From assembly GCA_007134625.1 (NCBI GenBank), contig SLKL01000448.1, positions 1 through 6,328 of the forward strand: a stretch of DNA of 6,328 nucleotides. Direction: 5' to 3'. Shown here piece after piece: positions 1 through 5,699 of this stretch (the stretch's first letter is position 1; every line of letters begins with the position of its first letter). The notes under the pieces were generated by a model, which did no database searches, was not told the origin of the DNA, and worked only from the letters and a program-made list of their open reading frames with translations. A program made the position numbers and the translations under genes. This DNA is from Saprospiraceae bacterium. Its GTDB lineage: Bacteria > Bacteroidota > Bacteroidia > Chitinophagales > Saprospiraceae.

Positions 1-180
1 ATCATCAACCATTGCAATTACGTCAGAAGGTATTTTATCAGGCTTTTGTTTAAGATCTGATCGATTCATAGAATATCTATAAATTACTTCGTATTGAGCA
101 TCTCCTGAGTAAATATTTTGACTGGAACCCCAACTGAAACTCGTAAAAGACATCACAATACAAAGGGTAAGTATTTTCAT
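1..180 (-). CDS. GLPGLI-family secreted protein, N-terminal part (cut by window edge)
   Basis: An open frame of 60 codons begins with ATG at 180 and runs off the left edge without a stop, so only the N-terminus is visible. It starts MKILTLCIVMSFTSFSW, a basic residue followed by a hydrophobic stretch typical of a Sec signal peptide, with probable cleavage near SSQ (residues 19-21). The next part, YSGDAQYEVIYRYSMNRS, matches the start of the mature domain of the gene immediately upstream (194-901). Over the first 44 residues I count 26 identities, so the two are close tandem paralogues. It begins 13 bp after the upstream stop and is probably co-transcribed. The diagnostic GLPGLI motif would lie outside the window, so the family call rests on paralogy with the neighbour. 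Function is unknown; it is likely exported to the periplasm or outer membrane. No strong ribosome binding site is seen. Confidence 0.85.
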   Translation of the reverse strand, partial: MKILTLCIVMSFTSFSWGSSQNIYSGDAQYEVIYRYSMNRSDLKQKPDKIPSDVIAMVDD

Positions 181-193
181 TTTATTATCTGTT

Positions 194-901
194 TCAATTT
201 TCCCTTACACTCCCAGATAAAAGCGGAATATCCCCAAAATCAGGAATAATTAGCTCCACCGAGCCATCTGTTATACGCTTAATTTTATTAACCTCAATTT
301 CCAAAAAACCCCATTTGTATTTTAAAATTAATCCCGGTAAGCCGTATGCATTAGTCGGACCATAAGGAAAAGGGATGTCTGGTGCGAACCACACTTCGAC
401 GACAGTGTCAGTAAATCCGGGAGTCTTAAAAATGCCTTCTGCTTTTTGACATTCTATCCCATTGATTATTGCTTTTTCAGGGAGAATATTCCATATCATT
501 TCTCTGTCATCTAAGGATCGTCTAGCCCCGCCAAATGCTCGATTTTCGATTATAAAGACTTTTTTTGTTCTGTTATGATAATATGTGTGATCTGATCGTA
601 CTGCTCCACTTGCAATTATGTCCACCATATTATCAGAATTGATACTTCTTGGAGAGTGATAAATTGATGCAACATTATTAAATATTAATTTACCTGTCAT
701 TTTATCTACCAGCCTATGGGCTTCCCTAATATCATTTTGAATATTAGATGGGATGTTTTTATTATCGTCTTTTAATTCCGAGCGATCAACAGAGTAGTTA
801 TAGGTTACTTTATATTGTGCCTTTCCTGAATAAGAATATTGACCAAACACCCAACTGAAGCTAGATAGAGACATTAATAAACATAAGGCAACTATTTTCA
901 T
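194..901 (-). CDS. GLPGLI family protein (Porph_ging), secreted, function unknown
   Basis: This is a complete 235-residue protein starting at ATG 901 and ending in TGA. Residues 1-20 (MKIVALCLLMSLSSFSWVFG) look like a signal peptide, with cleavage likely just before Gln21. Family hallmarks are in the expected order: an early Y.V.Y.Y strand after the signal peptide, W137 followed by the INGIECQKA segment (Cys151), the motif WFAPDIPFPYGP at 171-182, and GLPGLI at 187-192, which gives the family its name (TIGR01200/PF09697). The length is ordinary for the family. These proteins are nearly confined to Bacteroidota and have no established biochemical role; the fold is probably beta-rich. It lies between two relatives on the same strand, 37 bp downstream of one and 13 bp upstream of the other. 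An AGGAAG about 15 bases before the ATG is too distant for an ideal ribosome binding site. Confidence 0.93.
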   Translation of the reverse strand: MKIVALCLLMSLSSFSWVFGQYSYSGKAQYKVTYNYSVDRSELKDDNKNIPSNIQNDIREAHRLVDKMTGKLIFNNVASIYHSPRSINSDNMVDIIASGAVRSDHTYYHNRTKKVFIIENRAFGGARRSLDDREMIWNILPEKAIINGIECQKAEGIFKTPGFTDTVVEVWFAPDIPFPYGPTNAYGLPGLILKYKWGFLEIEVNKIKRITDGSVELIIPDFGDIPLLSGSVREN

Positions 902-938
902 CTTTTATATTTCTGCTTCCTAAAAGGTCTTTAATAGT

Positions 939-1628
939 TTATCTAAAAGTTTCTGAGTAAGTTCTTAGTTTCTTACCATTAGGGAATTCGATTTCCTCTC
1001 TTTGATTACTTATAAGCCTAATCGATTTTGCGGTTATTACAGTACCTGGATATCGAAGCTTTAATATCAGACCCGTAAGACCGTTGGCATAAAGTGGACC
1101 AAATGGGTATGGCATGTCAGGTAAAAACCACGCTAAAAATTGATCGTCATTAAATCCTTTAACTGAACGAGTTCCTATCGCCTTAATACAAAGTAATCCG
1201 TTAATTATCGCAGTCGCATCGGTGATCTCCCACTGTATTTCTTGATCGTATGTCATAGTTTCCAGTCCACCTAGACCGGGTTTTTGAAGGATCAATAAGT
1301 CATCTACTGAATTATAATAAAAAGAATGTCCGGCAAGAGTGGAAGCATTAATAAATATATCTGCCATACTTGAAGTCAATATTTCAGGCGACTTGAAAAC
1401 AGCTTTTTGTTGATTAAAAATCAATCTTGCTTCGTATTTCTTTATATGCTCAGTAGCCATTAGCAATGCTTCTCTATATTCTCTAGGCTGATCTTCTAAA
1501 GTTCGTTCGGAGGAAGGCATTTCATAACTATACAATACTTCAAAGAGAGCATAATCCTTTTCACCACTCTGGGAAAAAAGTGGAAAGACGATCAAAAAAT
1601 TGAATAACAAGATCATATAAGCAGTCAT
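939..1628 (-). CDS. GLPGLI family protein (divergent, GLTGLI variant), first gene of the cluster
   Basis: This is a complete 229-residue protein from ATG 1628 to TAA at 939. An alternative ATG lies four codons in, at 1616, and would leave an equally good signal peptide (MILLFNFLIVFPLFSQ). The mature part keeps the family pattern: FEVLYSYE near residues 29-36, the WEIT...INGLLCIKA segment with Cys147, WFLPDMPYPFGP at 167-178 and GLTGLI at 183-188. The usual proline of GLPGLI is replaced by Thr186. It is clearly more distant from the other two genes here than they are from each other. It is first in the presumed operon and is preceded by a 322-bp gap; I found no convincing TAnnTTTG promoter box directly upstream. 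It is probably an exported protein. Function is unknown, and no catalytic motif is evident. Confidence 0.92.
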   Translation of the reverse strand: MTAYMILLFNFLIVFPLFSQSGEKDYALFEVLYSYEMPSSERTLEDQPREYREALLMATEHIKKYEARLIFNQQKAVFKSPEILTSSMADIFINASTLAGHSFYYNSVDDLLILQKPGLGGLETMTYDQEIQWEITDATAIINGLLCIKAIGTRSVKGFNDDQFLAWFLPDMPYPFGPLYANGLTGLILKLRYPGTVITAKSIRLISNQREEIEFPNGKKLRTYSETFR

Positions 1629-1950
1629 ATTATGGTTTTATCCCTTGCAGTCTTATGAAACGGAAAACTTTATTTTATAATTCAAATCAATAAAATTTTT
1701 TAATTCCCAATACTCCTGGAAAACATAAAAATGTGACCAATTCGATGTATTTTTTGGTCATGATCTTCTTTGGCTAAAGCCGGAATATGACATTTTGTTG
1801 AAGGATAGGCTATAGCCGCATCATCATTTATAAGAGCATTCCACCACAAAGAAGGAAATTTCTAATCGACCAAAAAAACCTTCAACTTTCAACCTTACAC
1901 GTTCAACTTTTTAACTTTATAACTTTCCAACTTTTGAACTCATCAACTCA
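1629..1950. other. Intergenic region with palindromes and an AACTTT tract
   Basis: This 322-bp gap separates the start of the GLPGLI cluster from the end of the BASS transporter gene; both lie on the minus strand. It contains no plausible gene. The part nearest 1629 is AT-rich and must contain the promoter and leader of the GLPGLI operon, although no clear Bacteroidota -7 box stands out. Two self-complementary decamers sit at 1772-1781 and 1808-1817. The last 70 or so bases form a low-complexity AACTTT-rich tract. No convincing rho-independent terminator is visible for the transporter. Confidence 0.7.
1772..1817. repeat. Pair of GGCTAWAGCC palindromic decamers
   Basis: GGCTAAAGCC at 1772-1781 and GGCTATAGCC at 1808-1817 have the same complementary GGCT/AGCC ends, and their starts are 36 bp apart. 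Each can form only a short stem alone, but the two can also pair with each other as a larger hairpin. Such short palindrome pairs resemble the repetitive extragenic palindromes (REP) that RAYT transposases mobilise. No transposase gene lies in the window, so the element type is inference. Confidence 0.45.
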
Positions 1951-1956
1951 TCAACC
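1879..1956. repeat. Degenerate AACTTT-rich tandem tract
   Basis: The stretch is made of loosely repeated words such as TTCAACTTTCAACCTT, TTAACTTTATAACTTTCC and CATCAACTCATCAACC, spaced roughly 8-11 bases apart. The plus strand is almost free of G here. The tract runs into the last codons of the BASS gene, whose TGA stop (1951-1953, minus strand) lies inside the repeated TCATCAACTCATCAACC. Similar tracts recur at 3361-3435, 3571-3595 and 5811-5870, so this is a dispersed intergenic family rather than a one-off. Confidence 0.65.
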
Positions 1957-2835
1957 ATTCCACCCACTATAAATAAAAGCAGCTATACCTCCTGTAAAAA
2001 ACATGATAATGGAATAAACTGCCGGTACTATTGCCATATCGGGGCTGTTCAGTAAGGTGCTGCTTGCAGCGATAGCAATGGCGAGGGTGCCGTTTTGAAT
2101 GCCTGTCTCTATGGAGATAGAAGTCATTTGTCGCATGGGTAAGTTCATCATTTTTCCTGCTAAAAAACCGGTAATCATGGTGGCTACATTGAGTAAAAGT
2201 GCCCATATTCCGGTATCCCTGAATGCGGGAAGGACTATGTCCCGATCATTAAAAACAACTCCGACAATAACCAAAATAATAAAAACAGTGGAGGCCAGCT
2301 TCACCGGACGGATGGCTTTTTCTGCCAGCACCGGAATCCTTGATTTGGTGTACATACCTAATCCTACGGGAATGACGGTTATGATCATAATCTGCAATAT
2401 AGTTCGCAAAACGGGAAGTCTTATCAGCTGCCCCGAATCATAAAATAGATCCAAGCCGAGGTTAACAATAAGGGGTATGCTAAAAATGGTGATGATACTC
2501 GATATTGCTGTAAGGGAGATAGAGAGTGCTGTATCACATCGACCCAGAAAGGCGATCAGATTGGAAGTGGGTCCACCGGGACAGGCAGCAATCAGGATAA
2601 GACCGATTGCAAATTCTGGTTTCAGGTCGATAGAATAAACCAATCCAAAAGCGATGGCAGGTAATAAAACCAACTGTGAAAACAAACCTGTGAATACTGC
2701 TTTGGGGTAGATCAAAATCCTTTTGAAGTCTGCTATACTCAGGGTCAGGCCCATGCCATACATGATGGTGGCAAGTGCTAGTGGCAGCAGTATTTCGATG
2801 AGTAAATTGGTCTCCAAATTTGTATTTTGGGTCAA
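1951..2835 (-). CDS. Bile acid:sodium symporter (BASS) family transporter
   Basis: This 294-residue integral membrane protein belongs to the SBF/BASS family (PF01758), Na+-coupled inner-membrane carriers of organic anions and related solutes. About nine or ten hydrophobic segments are visible, starting at LLIEILLPLALATIMYGMG (residues 11-29). Family signatures include ACPGGPTSN at 84-92, which packs into the crossover/Na+ site, the following LSISLTAISS at 104-113, and ETGIQNG at 243-249, whose Glu and Gln match the Na+-ligand positions known from bacterial ASBT structures. The substrate cannot be predicted. The start is uncertain: the longest frame opens with TTG at 2835, with an in-frame TGA 7-9 bases upstream. 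TTG at 2817 is also possible; the first ATG, at residue 25, would cut off the first helix. It begins 14 bp after the DUF2256 gene and is probably translated from the same mRNA. Confidence 0.92.
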   Translation of the reverse strand: MTQNTNLETNLLIEILLPLALATIMYGMGLTLSIADFKRILIYPKAVFTGLFSQLVLLPAIAFGLVYSIDLKPEFAIGLILIAACPGGPTSNLIAFLGRCDTALSISLTAISSIITIFSIPLIVNLGLDLFYDSGQLIRLPVLRTILQIMIITVIPVGLGMYTKSRIPVLAEKAIRPVKLASTVFIILVIVGVVFNDRDIVLPAFRDTGIWALLLNVATMITGFLAGKMMNLPMRQMTSISIETGIQNGTLAIAIAASSTLLNSPDMAIVPAVYSIIMFFTGGIAAFIYSGWNG

Positions 2836-2849
2836 ATATACTCAATGCT

Positions 2850-3008
2850 TTAATTATCTTGGCTTTTGGGGTTTTTGATGCCGCTGCAGCGTTTTGAGCA
2901 ATACTTGACTTGTTCCCAGTCTCTTTCCCATTTTTTCCTCCAACTGAATGGGCGACCACAGCTTACACAGATTTTTTGAGGTAGATCAGATTTCTTTTTG
3001 TTTTTCAT
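2850..3008 (-). CDS. DUF2256 small zinc-ribbon-like protein
   Basis: This is a 52-residue basic protein with the DUF2256 (PF10013) pattern: KxxLPxKIC, then [14 protein letters not shown] and YCSKRC. Cys14 and Cys17 (CxxC) with Cys37 and Cys41 (CxxxC) can form a four-cysteine metal site, presumably zinc; the RKKW segment between them is strongly conserved in the family as I know it. I chose ATG 3008, giving [10 protein letters not shown], because it matches the usual family N-terminus. An in-frame upstream ATG at 3056 would add 16 residues that do not look like the family. There is no Shine-Dalgarno sequence. The function of DUF2256 is not established. The gene is directly upstream of the BASS transporter with a 14-bp gap, so the two are probably co-expressed. 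Confidence 0.9.
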   Translation of the reverse strand: MKNKKKSDLPQKICVSCGRPFSWRKKWERDWEQVKYCSKRCSGIKNPKSQDN

Positions 3009-3150
3009 TTGTAGAGGTATGTAGTTCCTAGTGCTCTGCCCAGATAAACATTGCAATTAAAATATATATTTATTAGCTATTTTCTTATTTTTTACACAGC
3101 ACAAGTATGATAATTATTTAGTCCAAATAGGAAAGTAGCAAATTCGTTTT

Positions 3151-3308
3151 CTACCACATAGACAATTTATCAAGCCGCAGGCATGACAATAGAAACATAG
3201 TTTTCACATAGTTTCAAATCAGCAGTTAAAACTTTATGTATTCTATGTGTCCTATGATCCTATGTGGTTCATTATACTTTTTCTGAGTGTACTCAATGTT
3301 TATTATAC
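3151..3308. repeat. ACATAG palindromic dispersed element, copy 1
   Basis: The element is bounded by an inverted repeat: ACCACATAG at 3153-3161 pairs with CTATGTGGT at 3260-3268. Inside, CACATAG (3205-3211) pairs with CTATGTG (3243-3249), and further CATAG/CTATG words occur between them, so the DNA or RNA could fold into a long imperfect hairpin. Positions 3201-3290 align without gaps to 5701-5790, with 79 of 90 bases identical by my count; the match continues to 3308 with a 2-base deletion in the other copy. It carries no coding sequence. It is best described as a non-autonomous REP- or MITE-like repeat of unknown family. Confidence 0.75.
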
Positions 3309-3360
3309 AAAACTTTCTGTTCGTTTTTTTATCTGGACTGGGCACTAGTCTCCTAGCTCA

Positions 3361-3435
3361 AAACCTTCAACTTTAAACCTAAATGGCGACGTCGAAGCGT
3401 CAAATTTTTGTCAATCTAAAACTTTAAACATTACA
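3361..3435. repeat. AACTTT-rich tract, second copy
   Basis: Words such as CCTTCAACTTTAAACCT and AAAACTTTAAACATTACACC resemble the tract at 1879-1956. It sits just right of the ACATAG element and directly left of the GC-rich repeats. A short hairpin, GACG-TCGAAG-CGTC at 3388-3401, interrupts it. A related piece (TTTCAACCTTAAAC) resumes at 3571 on the far side of the GC-rich repeats, which suggests that these were inserted into, or grew within, the AACTTT tract. Confidence 0.55.
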
Positions 3436-3570
3436 CCCTTCGACTCCACTATCATTACGCTCAGGGCATCGCCTTTCGACGACGCTATTCTTTCGCTTAG
3501 TTCGGCGGAGCTCACCACATCGCAGGGCATCGCCCTTCGACTCCGCTATTCCTTCGCTCAGGGCATCGCT
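3436..3570. repeat. GC-rich CTTCGACTCC...CAGGGCATCGC repeats (three units)
   Basis: Two 38-base units, 3436-3473 and 3533-3570, share CCCTTCGACTCC at one end and GCTCAGGGCATCGC at the other, with 32 of 38 bases identical by my count. Between them a third unit begins at 3472 (CTTTCGACGACGCTATTC), is interrupted after about 3500 by a segment containing TTCGGCGGAGCTCACCAC, and resumes with CGCAGGGCATCGCC. Each unit carries short complementary ends (CCCT/AGGG). The block is much richer in G+C than its AT-rich surroundings, which points to a repeat family with its own composition. Confidence 0.7.
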
Positions 3571-3670
3571 TTTCAACCTTAAACTTTTAAACTTTATTAA
3601 TCAAATACTTCCCATCATAAAAAACATCCACTTAATAAGATGATCTCCAGCAGCTTACACAACAGCCAAT

Positions 3671-4681
3671 TTACTTATTAAGTATAAGAAAAAAAGTCCA
3701 TGTAAGAAATTTTTCAAATCTGGCAAACCCGGAACTAATTGATGCCCTTGACCACGCTTCAGACAATACCTGTCTGATCCAGGGAAATAAGGCTTGAATA
3801 TGCTTTGCTCGCTCTCTTTCTTCCACAAACCGCTTTTTCAAAAACTTTTTTGAGGCCAATAAAAGAATAGGATTAACGATATAAATCCATACAACTATAA
3901 TTAAAATGGTCCTTAAGAGAATGTAGAATACACCGGACAAATCAGCTATCGTAGAGGAAAAATAAATGGTAAAACCGAGCAACAGTAATAACAGAATGTA
4001 ATTACTCCATTTTCTTTTCTTTTTCTTCGGTTTGCCAGTTAAAACCAAAGGGTCTCCCTCTTCCCTTACTGTTGCGGATTGCAGATAGGATTTTTCAATG
4101 GCTAGTATATTTTTACTTATCCTTCTGTACAACCATGCAGCAAATGCCCCACCAAGAGCATAAATTATTAAATAAGCTGCAACCACACTCCATGAAAACC
4201 AACTTCCTTCAGGTGAATGATCAAAAAAAAGCTGGTAAACAAAATTTCCAAATTCATTAACTGCCTCCCAAAACTGCATTCCAAAAAGTACAGTAAGAAC
4301 AATCAGTCTCTGCATGGCAGACTCCACCATCGCTATAATCCCAAATAGGTATAAACCTAAGGTGGAGTGTTTAAAGGTTCCAAAAATAAAAGCTGCGAGA
4401 AGCCCCTGAAAAGCAACAGCAAAGTAAGCCGTTACCCCGGAATGGGGAGAAACCAGCATTTTAATAAAGACAACGAGAACCAAAGACCTGATAATTACTC
4501 TGGAGGAATAGTTTGAGTACTTCGCTATCATGGATAGAAAAATAATAGACAAACCACAAAGCATGAGCCCGCTAAATGGCGACTTAAATAAGTGCAACAC
4601 CCCTCCAAGTCCAGCTTCTGTAAAAGCCCAGAGAGCAGTCAACCGCATAACAATTTCATTATTGTCAGGGCTTTTTGCCAT
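3671..4681 (-). CDS. Conserved multi-pass inner membrane protein, function unknown, downstream of gldC
   Basis: This 336-residue protein starts at ATG 4681 and ends in TAA. Hydrophobic segments lie near residues 12-30, 36-52, 63-77, 82-100, 106-118, 124-135, 164-185, 228-246 and 250-275, separated by a basic loop rich in KPKKKKRK at 218-224. The first half has features I would expect to be conserved: LWAFTEAGLGGVLH (17-30), LVSPHSGVTAYFAVAFQG (76-93) and MVESAMQRLIVLT (118-130). The C-terminal part is shorter, charged and ends in a final hydrophobic stretch (326-334). I do not recognise a named family. The compact helical first half resembles substrate-binding membrane subunits of ECF transporters only in general look, which is a weak guess. 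It starts 5 bp after the gldC stop, so it is almost certainly translated from the same mRNA. No signal peptide or catalytic motif is seen. Confidence 0.88.
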   Translation of the reverse strand: MAKSPDNNEIVMRLTALWAFTEAGLGGVLHLFKSPFSGLMLCGLSIIFLSMIAKYSNYSSRVIIRSLVLVVFIKMLVSPHSGVTAYFAVAFQGLLAAFIFGTFKHSTLGLYLFGIIAMVESAMQRLIVLTVLFGMQFWEAVNEFGNFVYQLFFDHSPEGSWFSWSVVAAYLIIYALGGAFAAWLYRRISKNILAIEKSYLQSATVREEGDPLVLTGKPKKKKRKWSNYILLLLLLGFTIYFSSTIADLSGVFYILLRTILIIVVWIYIVNPILLLASKKFLKKRFVEERERAKHIQALFPWIRQVLSEAWSRASISSGFARFEKFLTWTFFLILNK

Positions 4682-4686
4682 TACAT

Positions 4687-5061
4687 TTATGAATTTTTAT
4701 TGGCGTCCGAGGGAGGCAAAACTTCAGTCTTTTCACCAAAATATTGTGCGAATTGCATCATTTGACCGGCCAACTCTTCATTGCCCGTAGCTTTAAAATA
4801 ACTCTCAGTAAGGCCTTTCAACGTGTGGTAAACCATTCTATCCATTTCCATTACCTGCAACTCTGTTGTCCAAAGGTCAATTCGCAATGTGTCGCGACTC
4901 TCTTTGTCAAAAAAGGATAAAAACATACCCTTGGCCTCTAAATCGTCTTTTGCATCCGGGTTGTCCTCCGCCTTCCAGAGTATTCTGGATGGAACTTGTT
5001 CCTGATCAAGACCTACGGTTATTTCAATTTTAGATTCTTTTACAACTTTATTTTTACTCAT
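4687..5061 (-). CDS. gldC: Gliding motility protein GldC
   Basis: This 124-residue cytoplasmic protein has no signal peptide or membrane helix. It matches the GldC family along its length: MSKNKVVKESKIEITVGLD at the start, VPSRILWKAED (23-33), FFDKESRDTLRIDLWT (50-65), MEMDRMVYHTLKGL (71-84), YFKATG (88-93) and MMQFAQYFGEK near the end. In Flavobacterium johnsoniae, GldC works with the gliding/type IX secretion apparatus but is less critical than GldB; its biochemical role is not known. I chose ATG 5061. An in-frame TTG at 5085 would add 8 residues but falls inside the likely -7 promoter box (5083-5090), so transcripts should start downstream of it. The next gene follows after 5 bp. No gldB is seen in the window, although the two genes are neighbours in F. 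johnsoniae. Confidence 0.93.
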   Translation of the reverse strand: MSKNKVVKESKIEITVGLDQEQVPSRILWKAEDNPDAKDDLEAKGMFLSFFDKESRDTLRIDLWTTELQVMEMDRMVYHTLKGLTESYFKATGNEELAGQMMQFAQYFGEKTEVLPPSDANKNS

Positions 5062-5082
5062 GAGTATAATTTGTTTTGCGCG

Positions 5083-5090
5083 CAAAGTTA
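5083..5090 (-). promoter_or_regulatory. Putative -7 promoter box (TAACTTTG) for gldC
   Basis: Read on the minus strand, the octamer TAACTTTG fits the Bacteroidota sigma-factor -7 consensus TAnnTTTG exactly. It lies 21 bases upstream of the gldC ATG, which would leave a leader of roughly 15 bases. A clear -33 TTTG partner is not visible at the expected distance, so confidence is moderate. The position also decides the gldC start, since it overlaps the only alternative (TTG at 5085). Confidence 0.5.
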
Positions 5091-5189
5091 ATGAATATTA
5101 AACTCTTTTTAGTTTGTAAATATTTACGACCTATGCTATGACCTTTTCAGGGTCAACTACTAAATTGTTACAAACATTAAACATCTAAA

Positions 5190-5372
5190 TTGAACACTGA
5201 ACACCGATTAATCTTGTCTCGTCTTCCTTTATAAAAAATGACGATACTAGACGAGGCGATATACGATTTTAGAAGTGGTATTGATTTAGAACCATACCTT
5301 TAAATCACATCTTATTTGAACACCGAACACCGACGAGGCGATTTTAGATGTTTTATTGGTTTAGAACCATAC
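5190..5372 (+). repeat. Two-copy direct repeat: GAACAC words and GACGAGGCGA...AGAACCATAC
   Basis: TTGAACACTGAACACCGA at 5190-5207 recurs as TTGAACACCGAACACCGA at 5316-5333, with one base different. GACGAGGCGAT followed by GATTTTAGA...ATTGATTTAGAACCATAC (5250-5297) recurs in a shortened form at 5332-5372, with the same GACGAGGCGA start and TTTAGAACCATAC end. The second GAACAC copy leads straight into the second GACGAGGCGA copy, whereas the first pair is separated by 42 bases. This suggests duplication followed by deletion in one copy. Confidence 0.65.
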
Positions 5373-5427
5373 AAATAATTAAACATTAAAAAATTAAGGA
5401 TCATTAAGAGGATCATGATTGTTGATG

Positions 5428-5488
5428 CTGGCCTCTGGCTGCTGGCTGCTGGTCTCTGGTCTCTGGCTTATGGTCTCTGGCTTATGGC
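5428..5488 (+). repeat. Heptanucleotide CTGGCTT/CTGGTCT array 1
   Basis: Eight consecutive 7-base units run from 5428 to 5483: CTGGCCT, CTGGCTG twice, CTGGTCT twice, CTGGCTT, ATGGTCT and CTGGCTT, with a partial ATGGC after them. The first four positions are nearly fixed and the last three vary among CTT, TCT, CTG and CCT. Because 7 is not a multiple of 3, every frame reads as a seven-residue periodic peptide, so the open frames here are artefacts. Confidence 0.9.
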
Positions 5489-5583
5489 AACTACCAAAAA
5501 GATCCTGCTTCAAACAAAATTCATGAACCCTCAAAAATTCCGGATACGTATTGCAAATATTTATCTTGTTACAAATAAGCCTA

Positions 5584-5688
5584 AAGCCAGAGACTAGTAG
5601 CCAAGAGCCAATTTGCTTCTGGTTGCTGGTCCCTGGCTTCTGGTCTCTAGCTTCTGGTCTCTGGCTTCTGGCTTCTGGCTTCTGGCTG
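5584..5688. repeat. Heptanucleotide CTGGCTT array 2 with an inverted arm
   Basis: Positions 5584-5611 read as four heptamers of the complementary sense (AAGCCAG, AGACTAG, TAGCCAA, GAGCCAA). After 7 bases, ten forward heptamers follow at 5619-5688 (CTGGTTG, CTGGTCC, CTGGCTT, CTGGTCT, CTAGCTT, CTGGTCT, three CTGGCTT, CTGGCTG). The two arms can pair: AAGCCAGAGAC at 5584-5594 is the exact complement of GTCTCTGGCTT at 5657-5667. The array abuts the truncated ACATAG element at 5700. Confidence 0.85.
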
Positions 5689-5699
5689 CAGTGTCCTCT

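Larger units (their letters stand above)
3009..3670. other. Repeat-rich intergenic region
   Basis: About 660 bp without a plausible gene separates the membrane protein gene, which ends at 3671, from the start of DUF2256. Positions 3009-3150 are AT-rich and must hold the promoter of the DUF2256-BASS pair, although no clean TAnnTTTG box was found. From 3151 to about 3308 there is an ACATAG-type palindromic element, followed by AACTTT-rich sequence, a small hairpin GACG/CGTC at 3388-3401, GC-rich CTTCGACTCC repeats (3436-3570) and more AACTTT sequence. The 100 bases after 3570 show nothing recognisable, and no clear terminator. Confidence 0.7.

Noticed and set aside
2099..2443. A 114-codon plus-strand frame inside the BASS gene
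   Set aside because: It is antisense to a strongly conserved transporter, and its composition reflects the complement of membrane-helix codons.
2534..2959. A 141-codon minus-strand frame overlapping both DUF2256 and the BASS gene
   Set aside because: It is out of frame with two well-supported genes and has no recognisable family features, so it is a shadow.
3009..3056. An N-terminal extension of DUF2256 starting at ATG 3056
   Set aside because: The 16 extra residues do not resemble the family N-terminus, whereas ATG 3008 gives the expected K-rich start.
3009..3670. tRNA, riboswitch or other structured RNA
   Set aside because: I found no cloverleaf or known riboswitch core; the possible stems here are explained by the palindromic repeats.
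4072..4790. Plus-strand frames antisense to the membrane protein and gldC
   Set aside because: They are short, lack family features and lie opposite better-supported genes.
5140..5154. GACC...GGTC inverted repeat as a possible operator or terminator upstream of gldC
   Set aside because: The stem is only 4 bp and is not followed by a T-run in either direction, so it is too weak to call.
5428..5688. Possible CRISPR array
   Set aside because: Units are contiguous 7-mers without spacers of uniform length, and no cas genes are nearby.
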